Assembly (NCBI GenBank): GCA_018398765.1
Contig: JAHBMJ010005822.1
Coordinates: 5,001-33,237 of the forward strand
DNA from: Chromera velia
Lineage: Eukaryota > Sar > Chromeraceae
Direction: 5' to 3'
Length of the DNA: 28,237 bases
Shown here: positions 9,106 through 21,294 of the stretch, piece after piece
Layout: every line of letters begins with the position of its first letter
How positions within the stretch are numbered: the first letter of the stretch is position 1
Made by a program: the position numbers and the translations under genes
The notes under the pieces: model-generated
The model's input: the letters and a program-made list of their open reading frames with translations, nothing else
Databases searched by the model: none
What the model was told of the DNA's origin: nothing

Positions 9106-9839
9106 GGCCGCTCCGGATTAACCATAGGAAGCCTTCTTGGGGGCATTTAGACAGCATGGATTGAAACAATCGGGCTTGCAGGCAACGCCTAGCCTCTAGT
9201 ATCCGACACCCTTGCGGCTTGCCAGGGCAGACACCCTCGTCAAGGCGTGAATATCTCACGGGCCCCTCATCCTATATGGCGTGATAGCTTGTAGTACTGG
9301 AGCTGAAATTTTGTATGACAAATTGACAATTGAACTAAATTGAACATTTCTTGTGGTGCGCGAAAACGCGCGAAAACGCCTGTGTATCGGTACTTTTCGG
9401 CATAGATTTTTTCCCAGATTTTTTTTTCTCTCTCTCTCTATATAGAAAGATATGTATATATGTTATATTTAATATAATGTGTATAGTCTGCGCATACAAG
9501 AAACATTTATGTTCCGGCCCTCAAATTTAGCGATCGGCAACTGCATCATTATAACTTTCACGCTCTCTCCATCGCTGTCGCTGGCATATACGTCCCAATT
9601 CTGTTCTTCATTATTGGCAAACCCCACTTCAATACCAGCCGTTGAGTGTCTACCTGCACTGTTCTTTCGCATCCCTACATGCAATCTCGCATGAGATGTT
9701 CGGGAATGCATGGGACATGACAATATCCTCTCGGACAGAAACGCACATGCGGGGGGCGCTCTTGTGGGTGAAAGAGGCAGTCGTGCGCTGTCGGTTCGGG
9801 TGAAACACCGACTGTGAAAGATCCCTCACTCTTTTCTCG
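9106..9839. other. Upstream region of the large gene; nothing firm
   Basis: It contains a CTCTCTCTCTC/TATATAG stretch at about 9430-9475 and short open frames on both strands (9469-9723) without family features. The region could hold the 5' UTR and promoter of the gene starting at 9840, but I see no diagnostic promoter element. Confidence 0.3.
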
Positions 9840-12800
9840 ATGCAGAAGACAAAAGGAAAGGGTGGAGGAAAAGAGACTGTCCTCAAGACCGAGGAAGGAG
9901 GAAGCAACGGAGGTTCAAAGCCCTCCACAAATGCAACCAACACCAAAAAGACACAGCAGAAGAAGGCAGTCCAAATACCGGTCCACCCACCCCCAGGCGC
10001 GCTCTCTCTTCTCCTTCCTGACAGAAACCCAAAATCTTCCCGAGGAGCAAACACCAATTCGCCGTCTCCCTCCCCTACCAACAACAATGGAGCTGGAGGG
10101 CGACGCGGCAGTCTGTACAAGAAAGTCACGACCCTCAAAAGCTCTCAATCGGGATTCCAGAGATCCCAGCAGCTGCACAACCCCAACCTGATGGACACCC
10201 ACGGCTCAGCCTCCTCTCCCCGTTCTCCAAAAGATCCCTTCCAAGACACCGCCTCCAGTTTTCCCTCCATTGAACGTCCAGTGCGAAAGAACAACTACGT
10301 CGAGGTCCCCCCACAATTCCGCAAATCCCCGGGGCTTCTGAAGCTCTTCAGAGAAAGGGGAAAGCTGGCGACGAACTCAGAGTACCAGGCGGTGCTTCGA
10401 GAGGAGACCGCGCAGAGGCAAAGGGAGGAAGCAGCCGCACGGGATCGTGCCCAGTTAGCAGCAGTGCGGGAGATGAGGATGTCGGGCGGGGTGTCCGCTG
10501 TCGCTGCAGCAGCAGCGGCTGCGGCTGCTTCTTCTGCGGCATCGGGATTTCAGAGGAAGCGCTCAGACCCCCTTTTGGGCGGGTTGGAGTACGTGACCAA
10601 CTTTTTGGCCAAGGCGAGAGAGAAGGAGAAGGACAACGCGCAGGAGAAGGAGAAGACGGCATCAATGGAAAAGGAGAGGGAGAAGCTGAGAGACAGGGAC
10701 GAAAGAGGAGAGAGAGAGAGGACAGCTCAGCACTTCCCTGCACATTCAAATTTCACCGCCCCCGCAGACTCCAACAACTCGGATGTCGAGAGGGACACCC
10801 CTCTGTTGGTGTGCGCATCAGGGGTGATAGAAAGGCTCTGCAGCCTGCACAAAGAAGGCCCGCCTGTTCATGTATTTGAAATAGGTCAGTCAGTGTCTGT
10901 CGCTTTTTTTGTCTTCCTTTTCTCTCTGTGCATATGTGTGCATAGATGTATATATATCTGTTTGTATGTATGTATGTATATCCATCTTTGAAGGTATGTG
11001 TGTTCGCGCTCGGACGCGTGCGTGTGCATCTGCAGCCTTAACAGTTCATGTTCCTGCATGCGTAGACATTGTAGTCGACTTGCTTTGCAGAACAGGTAGA
11101 AAGCGACTAAGTGAAAGTATGCGTGGTCACATATAAATGCAGGGAGCGGCACTGGCGGTCTTTTGTTTTCTCTCGCCACCCTCTTCCCCCATGTCCGCTT
11201 CCAGCCTACAGAGGCAAATCGAGGCCTCTTTCCCTTCATCGACCACAAGGTCTGTTTGTCAGCATACCGAGCTTCTTTGCAATCGTATACAAATCAATCG
11301 AAATGACAACGAAAGGGAAAAGAGGGAAGCAAAGCTGCAAGACACTTCTCAGAGGCCTTTCGTCCTACCAGTAAAAAGTCGGATGAATGAATTGAAAAAA
11401 GGGGGAGACCTTTCTGTCCTTCATCCCGGTCACGTCGACAACCGACGCTCACTCCGGTGGCTGCATGAGGTTTACCTTCTGCTGATTTACATATGCAACG
11501 ATTTGTTTTGTTATGACTTTCTGCACATCTTGCGCTCACTATCTCATAGCTTTGCTGGTGGCAGACATGACCATTTGTGTCATTTTTCAAGGCCTCAGCC
11601 TGCCTTATCCATCCGTCTGTTTCTCAATACAATTTGTTTTTTCTGTTTCTCCGCAGCATTCGTGTGCCAGCTTCTCTCCTTCACCTGGAAGCATCCTGTC
11701 TCTACATAAATATGTCTTCTTGCAGGTCCGCCAACTCGCTGCTCCCTTCAAACCGGCAACTCCGCTTACGAACCTCTCGCTCTCCCTACTGGACAACAAG
11801 GGGAGGACTGGGAACGGACAGGGGGTGGGGGACGGAATGGGAATGGGAGGGGGCAGAGGGGACAAGCGGGGAGGGGGAAGAATGGGCAGAGGTGGTCTCG
11901 GAGTTGGGGAGGGGACCTTCAGGAGTTCGCTTTCACGGACCCAGTCTGCCAACAAACGCCTTTCTAACGACGAGCCGCCCGTTCATCATGAAGAGCTGTC
12001 TCGTGGATTCTCTTCAGCCAGAAACAGACAAGGGGGCAGAGAGACGGGAAGAGAAAGGTCCACTAGCAGAAGAAGGGGGCAACGGCAGCAGACAGAAGTT
12101 CCTGGGGATGCCCAAAGCACAAACGGTAGGACGGGAATTGATTCGTCTCACAGGGCCCACTCCATCGCTGCGTCAGGCCCTGGCAGTGAGGCCCAGCTCA
12201 CGGGGGGCCCTCCCAGCCGTGCAGTGACGATAGACGCCATGACAGTCGACGGAGAGTCCATAGGAGATGCTCCCCTCTTTCCCATTAACGTTTGCTGTGC
12301 AGAGAGTGAGCGTGGAGACGCCACTGGCCGTCTCCTTGCCAAGTCTCTAGCTGCATGTGGGGGCAAAACAGGTGGCGGCGTCGGAGGGTCCCCGGAGGAC
12401 GACGACAGCCCCGAGGCGTATGCGGAGAGACAGAGGAGACGGCAGAAGATGATCAAGGAGCTCACTGAGCGCATCAACGCCAGAGAGCGAGAAAAGCGAA
12501 GAGCCGAGGAGGCAAAGAGGGCAAAAGCAAAAAAAAGAGCATCCTCGAATCAAACGATGGAGAAAGCAGAACAAGACCAAAGCGATCCTTCTCCTTCTTC
12601 CCTCAACCTCTCTCTGCTTCCTTCAGACTCCCACACAGACTCCCAGAGAGACCATCCCACCAGTCCCGAAAGCCCCAAAACAGCCACTCACCAGAGAACG
12701 AATCTAGCAACTCGACTAGGAGCCCTCAGATCTCACGAGCCCCCCCGCTCTGCTGCCCTCCGAATGTTGACCAGACTCCGAAGACCTCCCGAGTCTGTCA

Positions 12801-13858
12801 GAAGAAACTCCTTGGAAGACCTGGGGGAACGTGCAGAGGAAGGGCGCAGAAGTAGAAGGAGAGGAAGAAGAAGGCCGCTTCCGCTGTTGGGTGAGCAGGA
12901 CGGATATCGTGTTCGTCGGACTGAGAGGTGTTGTCTGAGGATGTTCAAGGAGTTTGTGGACGTCAGGAAGGAAGAGGAGGGAGAGGCGGAGAAGATGAGA
13001 GGCCGTCGCTGTACGAGGGAAGCGGAGTCAGACGACGACGAGGGGGGAGTGACGGGGGGACCGGATGAGTATGACTGCCTGTGCGTGAGTGACAGCGAAG
13101 AAATGTTAATTCGGAATCTTCAGGTCAGTCTGCATCTTCTCTCTCTCGCTCCCTCTCTCGCCCCCTCCCTGCCTCCCTGCCTCCCNNNNNNNNNNNNNNN
13201 NNNNNNNNNNNNNNNNNNNNNNNNNNNNNNNNNNNNNCCCCCTCCCTCTCTCTGAGCTCTTTGACAGATATTTTTTGAATGATTCATTTGCCTACGTCTG
13301 CTTAATTGCATTTCTTCATCGACCTATGAAGCAAAGAGAAAGGAAGTCTGAGGCCTATTGTCAGAAGTGCCTTTTTCCTGTAGCAGGTCGTCGACGAGTA
13401 AGGCCACACGTCTAACCTTTCCGTGACATTCCGATCTCCTCTACATCTCCATATGTTCCGTTCCTTCTCTTACCTCTTACATTCCTTCTCCCTCTCTGCC
13501 TGCTCTGTCTGTGAATTAAGTCCTCAATCGATCGCTGCGTGAACGAACTCAGGATGACACGCTGGCCCACAAATACGGTCTCTCGATGGGGTGTGCTGGG
13601 GGCCTTTCCGGCATGGGCAAGGATAACAAAGGTAGCCTGACGGAGGAGGGTAGCACTGCGGCGTTCATGTTCGGAGCAACGCTTCAATTCTTTCGAGAAG
13701 AACTGGCCCGAGTGGCAGAGAGGGAGAGGGGGATGGCCGTGCTGGACCCTCTCGGCAGGCAGTCCGTGTCCCCAGGTTGGTGCCGGGCCGGTTGGGGACG
13801 CAGGCAGGAAGGAAGGATTCTGACGATAGTTGTCGATGAATATGAGTACTCTTCCTCC

Positions 13859-13920
<62 letters not shown>

Positions 13921-16900
13921 GAGCTTGCGGGTTTGTTTTTACAGTTTTTCTGCACTCACACCGAAATTTCACAAACCTCGTGGCCTCGTGCGTTCTCTTT
14001 GTTTTCAACTTATCCAATTTTCGTGTATCTGAGAGACACGGCATCATAGAGATCGCTTGGCATCCCCATCTCTGTCTGCACTCTCCGATCCTCCCAACAT
14101 GCACACGTTTACTTTCATACAGAATTCTTTTTCTGTAACGCATGCAATCTCTGTCTGCACTCTCCGATCCTCCCAACATGCACACACACGCCTATCTGTC
14201 GGCAGGCAACGTGGAACTTCCCACTCGGGCCTACCACCTTCCATCGATGGTGGCCGGACCCTTCTACAGAGGAACTGGGTCTGCAGGAGGGGGGGTCTGC
14301 TCCGTTTCTCTTGTTTCTGGTGTGCCTGGGGGGAAGCCTCCAAGAAGCAGGGAGAGAGAAAAGGACACGGGACTGTCGGCTCTGTATGACGATGCATACA
14401 GGCGGTCTGTCTGTCTCTGTTTCCTTTCATCTTTTCCGTGTTGGGTTTGGCTTTCTCTTTTTAACACTGTCGCCTTCTTCGGTTTTTGGATTATCCTCTG
14501 TCGCTCCTGACTGTCTATGCCCTTCCTATTGTCGCTGAGTCCGACAGTACTTTTCGTCTGCGCGTCTTCTTTCTTGCCAGAACACGAGTGAGTCCGCCTA
14601 GCTGAATCTATGCGCTTTTCACCCATTGAGGTCGTCGCCCCTTCGTGTTGACTCTTTACCCCCTTGTGTGCCCTTTTTCCCACGGCCCGCCCAATGCCTC
14701 TCCCTCCCTCCCTCTGCATGCATGTCTTCTCGTATTGCTTTTTCTTTTGAACCATTAGTGAGATATCCTGAAAACGGCTTCGAATCTAGCCGTGAAATGG
14801 GCAGTTGAAGCTTGTCCCTCCTTTTGATTATTTTTGTGTGTTTGTACACGCGCCTGGCTCATTTGTCTTTCGTTCTGTCTGTCTGCAGGCATCTGCATGG
14901 CTGGAGGTTCGCATACACGCACGGAGGCCCCCACCACCTCCTTGCCCTCCCCCCCTGGTCTCTCAACTCTCCTCACAATCAAGTCAACCAACAGACCACA
15001 CCAACACAAAACAAACCCCACCCGCATACCGTCGTGCTGCCTTCCCCAATCAACATCGGAAGCTTTGAAGAGTCCCCAAAGCACAAAGGACATCAGGGAG
15101 AGATGTCCCCCCAACGTGCTGCTGGCCAGTCTCTGTCTCCCCGTTCAGTTCACCCACACAGTGCAGATGCTCCAACAGCAACTTCCCGCAGTCCGCCCTC
15201 CCTCAGACAGAGCCCAGACAGAACGCCGCGTCAGAAAAACATCTCCTCATCCCTCTCCGCGTCCAAGGGAAAGGAAAGAGAAACAAGCCCAAGAAGACGG
15301 CGGAAATCGGTGCGTGTTTCTTCCTCTGTCTCTCCACGCGGAAGCCCCTCTCTGCGCTCCCCCAATCGAAAGGGAAGCATCAAGGATCTGCTGAGTGGAC
15401 CGACCTCTTCCTCTTCCCCGGAGAAGGAAAGGCTGCAGCAGTCGGCACAGCAGCGCAGGATGAGCACGCAACTCCAGGCAGCAGGAGAGGGAGGTGCCAA
15501 CAATGCAAGTGCAAGGGGGAAGGAAAAGGACAAATCTGCAGAACCACAGGTCGCAAACCTGCTGGCGCCCAAGCATCTCGTCAGTAGCTCTCTCTGATTG
15601 TCTCTCGACCTATCTTAGTTTTCCAGTTTGCCCTTCTTTGTGTGCTGCTCTCTCCCTCCTTCTGTGTTTGCCAAACGGATACACGAATGGTTAGAGAAGG
15701 GACAAAAGCAAGTCAGTCAGGACGAAGGGAAGAGAAGAGAGAGGAGCTGCCAATTGGGCGTGTCTCTCCCTCTCATTATCCTCTCTTTTGACTGCCCTTC
15801 TTGCACCGGCAGTATTTTGTCTGTCTTCCCTTGACCGAGTAATGAGGATGAACTAACTGTGCACAAAGCGAGGAAATCGCTTTACAGGACGCATTGAATG
15901 AGTGCGTAAATGCGTGTGTGAGGTTGCTGTCGATTATAGCTTTCGTGTACAAGCGTGCACCTGCATAACCGAGTGTCTGTCCGTCTGTCTGTCTGTCTGT
16001 CTGTCTGTCTGCGTCTCGCTGCACGGTGATTAATTGTGCTACATGCAGGACGTGCTGATGCCTCTGAAGTATTGGCCCATCATGTCGACCCTCAACTGGC
16101 GTCTTTGTCTGATCTCCGACGTGCTCTACCTGCTGCCTCGGTTGGTCCCTCTTTCTCTCCTTCGTCTTGAGGGGGGACATTCTGATTCTCCTGTCTCTTT
16201 ACGTATCTCTTTCAGCGGGCTTCCACTCCTTTTTTTCTTCTTCCGATTCTTCCGCAGAGTGCCTGCCTGTGCGCGACCAGCTTCGGCCCTATGTGCATGA
16301 TCAGCGCAGTGCCTACTTGATTGCGTCGCTTTGTCTTCTCTCTCAGCAAACCAGTCCGAAGGCTTTCTGTATCCATAAAAATGATTTGTTTTTTGTCAAA
16401 GTTCTTTCTGCTCCTTGTTCTCTCCTTCATCAAATGCCTCATCAGAAGCGGAGTCCGGCAGCTCTTTGAAGGCGCTGCGTCAATTTTGCGACGAGTGAGT
16501 CATCCTCCTGCCTGGGACGCAAGCCTGTTTGAGATGCCTATTTTCTTTTTGTTTTGGACCTCTCCATTTTGCTTTTTCCTCAATGCCGGCTGCATGTCTG
16601 TTGATCAATCTCTTCCGCTGCATTGTGCTTTCTTAGATCTATCGGGGCTGTCGGACATGACGACACACACAGCGAGCATAGTACCTTCATGAGTTCCACT
16701 TCTGTTGCTCTCAGCAAAAATGTTTCCTCCCTTCCTTGTTTCCGCCTAGCCTTCTTCTCACACGATCGAGCGCTGTCGTTGATCTCCCTTGCTCTGCTTC
16801 CCTTTATGCTTCTCTGTCTGTGTCCATACGTTCAGGATGGTTATATCATTTTGAGCGAGCGTCTGTTCTTCAGAGCGTTCTGCACCGACAAAACACTCAG

Positions 16901-17445
16901 GTCCGTCTCCAGACCCTTTCATGTGTTGAGAGAGTACCCTTTCTGCCTGCAGGGAAGTCTCCTTTCCCCTCTCTCTCTCTCACAGACACACACAAACACA
17001 CATACACAGTTTCACCTCCTTTCTCTGTGTATTTTTGTATCCATAGATACTTCTAGCAGGAGGAAGAGAGCCTACCGAGGAGAAGACTAGGGCTGCTGAA
17101 GCAAACTCATTTGAAAAGATTTTACGAGAAAATCCAGACAGACATTAGCTCGGCTGGTAGAGGTGCATGGGGAGCATCTAACTAAGATTGATTTTCGCTT
17201 ACGCGTCAGTGTCCAGGTAATCTAAGCAAATCGAGTTGGGCATTCAACTATCTGACAGTCCGCCAAACACCGTCCTCCTTTCCATTTTGTTTCTGTCGCC
17301 CCCTTCTGTGCAGACTGGACGCAGCGCTTTCGAGCTTTCGAAAGGACGGTGAGTGTGTGTGTGTGTGTGCCTTATCTGTCTGTCTGTCTGCAATAATCTC
17401 TATGCTGAAAGACAGGCAGAGTGACCAGCCGACCGACCAACATAA

Positions 17446-17485
<40 letters not shown>

Positions 17486-18338
17486 TCACACAGACAGGCG
17501 GAGATGAGAGAAGAAATAAATAGATCGATATTCAGAAAGGTAGGTATATGCGAGGGAGGCAGGCATGCAGGCATGTCAAGAGAGAGGCAGAATTAAAGAC
17601 GGATTGGGCGGGAAGGGAAAGAAAAATTAAGCACACGAATTAAGATGGTTCTGTCCGTCGTTTTGTTGTTGGGCTTTCTGTTCTTCAAAGTTCAATCCGG
17701 CCACGTGTCCATGCATGCATGTCTCGATCGACATCGGTCTGCTACTTTGTTTAACTGTCTGTGCAGAGTGGTGCGTGAAGGAATTCATGGAAGTCAAGCA
17801 GATTGCTCAACAGGTGCGAGATTCAACTCAGTTCCGTTTCCTCTCTGTCCTTTTTCCTTTTTTTGTCTACACCAAAAAGGACCCGTGCTGACTTCCCCTC
17901 CCCAACTCTCTGCCTCGCGGCACTTTCTTTCCACATTTCTTTGCTTTCTCACTGTAATGGTGAACTTCGGTTTTCTTCATCGTGTCGTCATGCTTGTTGC
18001 ACTTACTGATTTTATTGTCAGCTGCATTCGTGCTTATCTGTTCTCCATTGATGTCTCTTGTTCTGCCCTTTCCCCCGTTACTCAATCTTCAATGACGTCT
18101 CGCTTCCATCCGTGCTTATCCCGTTCTGCCTTTGTCTTGCGTCCTGCCGTTTCTCTTTGTGACCCTGCGTCCGGCGTGCGACAGATGTCTCACATTGGCA
18201 CGACTGTCCAAATTGCCTGGCAGAATGAGTCTCACCTTGATTTGTCTTTAACTTCTCTGTTTGCAGGCGGGATTCGCAATTGAAGGCGCTGAACAACTCC
18301 CCGACGATCGGTACATTATCACATTTCGAAAGCTTTAG
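9840..18338 (+). CDS. Large multi-exon gene; low-complexity protein with unrecognised C-terminal helical domain
   Basis: Proposed exons: 9840-10884, 11212-11469, 11726-13123, 13553-13775, 14206-14383, 14889-15579, 16049-16140, about 16216-16332, 16449-16494, 16637-16703, 16836-16900, 17138-17216, 17314-17348, 17767-17813, 18267-18338 (TAG). The start is the first ATG after an in-frame TGA. Phases agree at most joins; exon 1/2, 7/8 and 12/13 do not fit as drawn, so boundaries or bases there are uncertain. The product is about 1,450 residues. Exon 1 has an Ala run near residue 220 and a Lys/Glu/Arg coil. Exon 3 has a charged coil and Arg-rich clusters (RRSRRRGRRR) that could act as nuclear signals. 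Exon 6 is Ser/Pro-rich. Later exons look ordered: FGATLQFFREELARVAERE, KYWPIMSTLNWRLCLISDVL, GYIILSERLFFRAF, EWCVKEFMEVKQIAQQ, then GAEQLPDDRYIITFRKL at the end. I do not recognise the family. It could be two genes merged; the phase-matched chain argues for one. Confidence 0.65.
13186..13237. other. Assembly gap (52 N)
   Basis: There are 52 unknown bases inside a (CCTCC/CTCT)-rich pyrimidine tract in the third intron of the large gene (13124-13552). The exons on either side join in phase, so the gap probably hides only intron repeat. Its true length may differ. Confidence 0.98.
13861..13914 (+). repeat. Compound microsatellite (CT)n(GT)n
   Basis: About 13 CT units are followed directly by about 14 GT units, inside the intron 13776-14205. 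The transcript-sense strand carries the pyrimidine form, as in the other introns of this gene. Confidence 0.95.
14068..14185. repeat. 39-bp perfect direct repeat, period 79
   Basis: The copies at 14068-14106 and 14147-14185 are identical over 39 bases (starting ATCTCTGTCTGCACTCTCCG). The second copy ends 20 bases before the exon that begins at 14206, so the duplication may have copied branch-site or polypyrimidine sequence. It is probably a recent local duplication. Confidence 0.9.
15974..16010 (+). repeat. (CTGT)n microsatellite
   Basis: About eight to nine CTGT units with one C interruption, in the intron between 15579 and 16049 of the large gene. Confidence 0.95.
17448..17481 (+). repeat. 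(AC)n microsatellite
   Basis: About 17 AC units lie in the intron between 17348 and 17767. A GT run directly follows the donor site of the same intron (17350-17369), so intron ends could pair through GT and AC runs. It is a common feature of simple repeats and no function is implied. Confidence 0.95.
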
Positions 18339-19252
18339 AAAAATATGTAAAAGCAAAAATGTCTGTACATCATAAAAGCTGCGGCATGCAAAAGAACTGG
18401 TTGGTATGGTTTTACAAAATTGTGTGTTTATGCTTTTAAATAGTTTGTGCCTGCATTTCTAGCTACATTCGTAGCTGCCGGTCGTACAAACTAGCGTACA
18501 AATGTCATTTAACAATCATTGTCTAGGTCACTGTTATCTCAAATTAAAACAATTTGCTGACTTACCCAATGCTAGACACCTAACTATAGGCCGATGGCGA
18601 TGGCATTGTCCTAGACTCATGCATTGCATGATGGCCTATAGACCGATTAATGATGATGATGTATTATTGTAACATTATATAAGTTTTTTGTTCCAGTTTT
18701 TGTTTTGCTGTAAATTTATAATAATTATAAGCATTTTATTCATATTTTCTAACATATGAAATTGTGTTTTATACCTCTAAAAGTTTGTTTAGTAGTGTTT
18801 TTTGACCAATTTAACAAATTTAAAACTTAATTTTGCTTTGTTTTGCTTGGAAGACCAATGGAGGTTACGTCTAGGGTTACGTTAGGTCTAAAAGGCTTGA
18901 ACCCAATCGCAGGATATCGCAGACATCTTGAGCATATTAAATCTGACAGAACATAATTTCAATATATAGTATGAATCTATGTAGAAGAATCCGTCATCTC
19001 TAAAAGATGATAAAAAAAATTAAAGAAGAAAATCATACTACGAATAAAAATGGAAAAAAATAAATAATCTAGTAAATGATATAATATAGTGATTTTTGAA
19101 TAATATATAACTTTAAAAAGTATAGTAATAAAAACTAGTTGTAAACTACTAAGCTATAGCTACTAAGTTGAAATAGCTAGATTCAGTAAGAAACTGATAT
19201 TCAACTTTATGACTTAATGGTCATAACAATGGTAAAAATACTCAATATCATC
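18339..19252. other. AT-rich gene-free stretch
   Basis: This is the 3' flank of the large gene. It is strongly AT-rich with scattered A runs and no reading frame of note. A short inverted repeat, CTATAGGCC and GGCCTATAG, sits near 18585 and 18632. Confidence 0.5.
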
Positions 19253-19516
19253 AAGGGCTATGTAAAAATTCATTTGAGTGTCAGTAGCATACCTAGGTGG
19301 CACGCAAACGCGCTCTAAAGAGGAAAGGGGGGGTCTTTGCATGCCAGTCAAGCAAATTTAAAATAACAGTTCTTTTCTACTATCAAAACACATTTTTTAG
19401 TAAAAAAAACTCGGTTTTCAATTTTTTTGGAGGGGTTGCGTGCCGCTGTGGTAAAAGGTAGGGGGGGGGGGGTCTTGCATGCCACTGACACTCAAATGAA
19501 TTTTTACATGGCCCTT
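19253..19516. mobile_element. Foldback/MITE-like element with 37-bp inverted ends
   Basis: The left arm 19253-19289 (starting AAGGGCTATGTAAAAATTCA) and right arm 19480-19516 are inverted copies with 35 of 37 positions matching. The interior is 190 bp, non-coding, and holds two direct copies of a G-run followed by GTCTT(T)GCATGCCA. The element is about 264 bp. No clear target-site duplication is seen. It fits a non-autonomous foldback or MITE element; no transposase is in the window. Confidence 0.7.
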
Positions 19517-20160
19517 CATATTAAAAAATATATTCATCTAGGGGTATCACAGAAAAAAAAAGTAAATAAATCCGAGTCTCTTTGTCAGTTTTTTTTTTAT
19601 CTAAAACAACTGTTGTTTAGCTCTTGCACGGGTGTTACACAAGTGTTGCAAAGTGTTGCAGGCAAAAAAAAAGAAAAAAAAAATAGATAATTCGTTTTTC
19701 TAGAGACTTTTTTTTTTGCTGTGACATGCCTAGTATATTCATATACCATTTTTACCTAGATTTTTATTATACTTTTTAGATCACTTTTTAATATTCTGAC
19801 TCGAGGTCAGACTTGGAGTTAGTTTGGTTTTACCAGATAATTAAAGCCAGTCCAGAGTTCATTATTTTGTCAACTATTTACTGAACGGGTGACCTGCTTA
19901 TTCAGTCTTTATCCTCACCAAGGGGAGTCACCATCCTTCTCCCCATGGATCCCACCTCACCATACCTCACCCTCACTTCCTCTCTCTTTCTCCAAAATTC
20001 AGCCCTGGAAGCCATATGCTCATAGAGTCAATCTATATAGCGTGAGTGGCAGCCCGACCCCTTCCTACCACCAGCTCCCTAGCTGCCGATGCTGCCTGTT
20101 CACACACGCTCTGAGTCGCATGCACTAATCATATAACCAATTCATAGCAGTAATACCACT

Positions 20161-21294
20161 GTGCTGAGAGGTAAGCTAATTTAAAAACTGAGAAGAGAAG
20201 GTGTGTATGAGGCAGATGTGTACATGATCTACGAAATGTACAGGGAGGTCTGGAAAAAGGTGGATGGGGACTCTTTACATTTTTAGGAGGGCAATGGGGT
20301 AAAGCAAGGTGATGCTCTCTCTCTCATTCTCTTTCTTAATATCTATATTAATGACCTTCCCCATGTGTGTTTAGTTAGTAAGAACGAGAGGGCCGTAGAC
20401 AGAAAAGCAGAGGAAGCAGGATGGTTAGACAGCGGAATGGGGGAGGGCAGCGACAAAGAGCCTGAGAGAGAGTCCGAACCTGTCCTCCTTGACAACTGCA
20501 TCTTAGGCAGTCTGGGGTATATGGATAATCTCTGTTTCCTTGGCAATGCTCATTCCATCTCGGATCTGTAAAAGAAGTTCTTAGCCTTGGAAGGATATTG
20601 CAAGGAATGGAAATTGACTGTGAACTTAAAGAAAACAAAAATCTTGTGTCTGTCTGCTTTGGCTCTGGGGCAGTCTGCAGGTAGAGTCGTGTATGATGGG
20701 AGGGAAGTTAAATAGACATCCGAATACAAATATCTGGGGTGTGTTTTCTTTGAAAGGGGGTACTTGAACAAGACAATTGAGTCCCATATTGCTTCTGCTT
20801 CACGGGCTCTGGGAGGGGTAATTCGATTGATTGCAAACATGGGCCCGCTCAGCATTGACGCACAGGTAACAGTCTTTAGAGCCTGCTGGACCCCTGTAGT
20901 ATACTACCACCTTGAATGTCTACCAGTACGAGAGGCAGACCTGCTTGCTCTTGATGCTTTCCAGCTTCAGTTTGCCCATTGGTGTGGTCATTTGTCTGCT
21001 CGCAGCCTCCGCCTGCCCTCTCTTTACATCCTTGGTCTTCTTCCCTGTAAAGCCCTTCTCTGCTCTTACGTAGCTGACTGGTGGCACTCTCTTTCCATCA
21101 CAACACACACTATTCCTCAGATCGTGCAGGTCCTAGGTCACGGTGGGAGCAGTGGCCGGGCCTGGTGGCGTGATGCACGCAGTGCTCCAGGACCTGGCCG
21201 GTGAGCCAGACCAGGACCCCATTCATGCGTGGGATTTATATTGGCATAGCTCTGCACGGCACAGATGGTAGTACCGCAGAATCATAGCCAGGCC
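20161..21294 (+). pseudogene. Dead non-LTR (LINE) reverse transcriptase fragment, 5'-truncated
   Basis: One plus-strand frame reads through four stops (20182, 20284, 20569, 20713) to 21204. GNGVKQGDALSLILFLNIYI at about 20290-20349 followed by NDLP is the classic non-LTR RT block (G-x-QGDxLSPxLF...NDL). YMDN near 20518 sits where the YxDD active site belongs, so the second Asp appears lost. WKLTVNLKKTKILCL (about 20608-20652) and YKYLGCVF (about 20728-20751) are further RT palm and thumb motifs. After 21165 a one-base shift keeps the protein open in another frame (AVLQDLAGEPDQDPIHAW) to about 21294. Endonuclease and RT fingers are absent, typical of 5'-truncated LINE copies. Confidence 0.85.

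Noticed and set aside
9469-9723. Minus-strand 84-residue frame with some protein-like composition
   Set aside because: No motif or neighbour supports it, the opposite strand is also open, and it lies in the likely 5' flank of the large gene.
13412-14185. Minus-strand 257-residue frame with His-Thr repeats
   Set aside because: It is antisense to spliced exons and contains the translated GT/CT microsatellite.
17145-17165. TAGCTCGGCTGG, resembling a tRNA A-box
   Set aside because: No B-box or pairing acceptor arm follows, and the bases lie in a phase-matched exon of the large gene.
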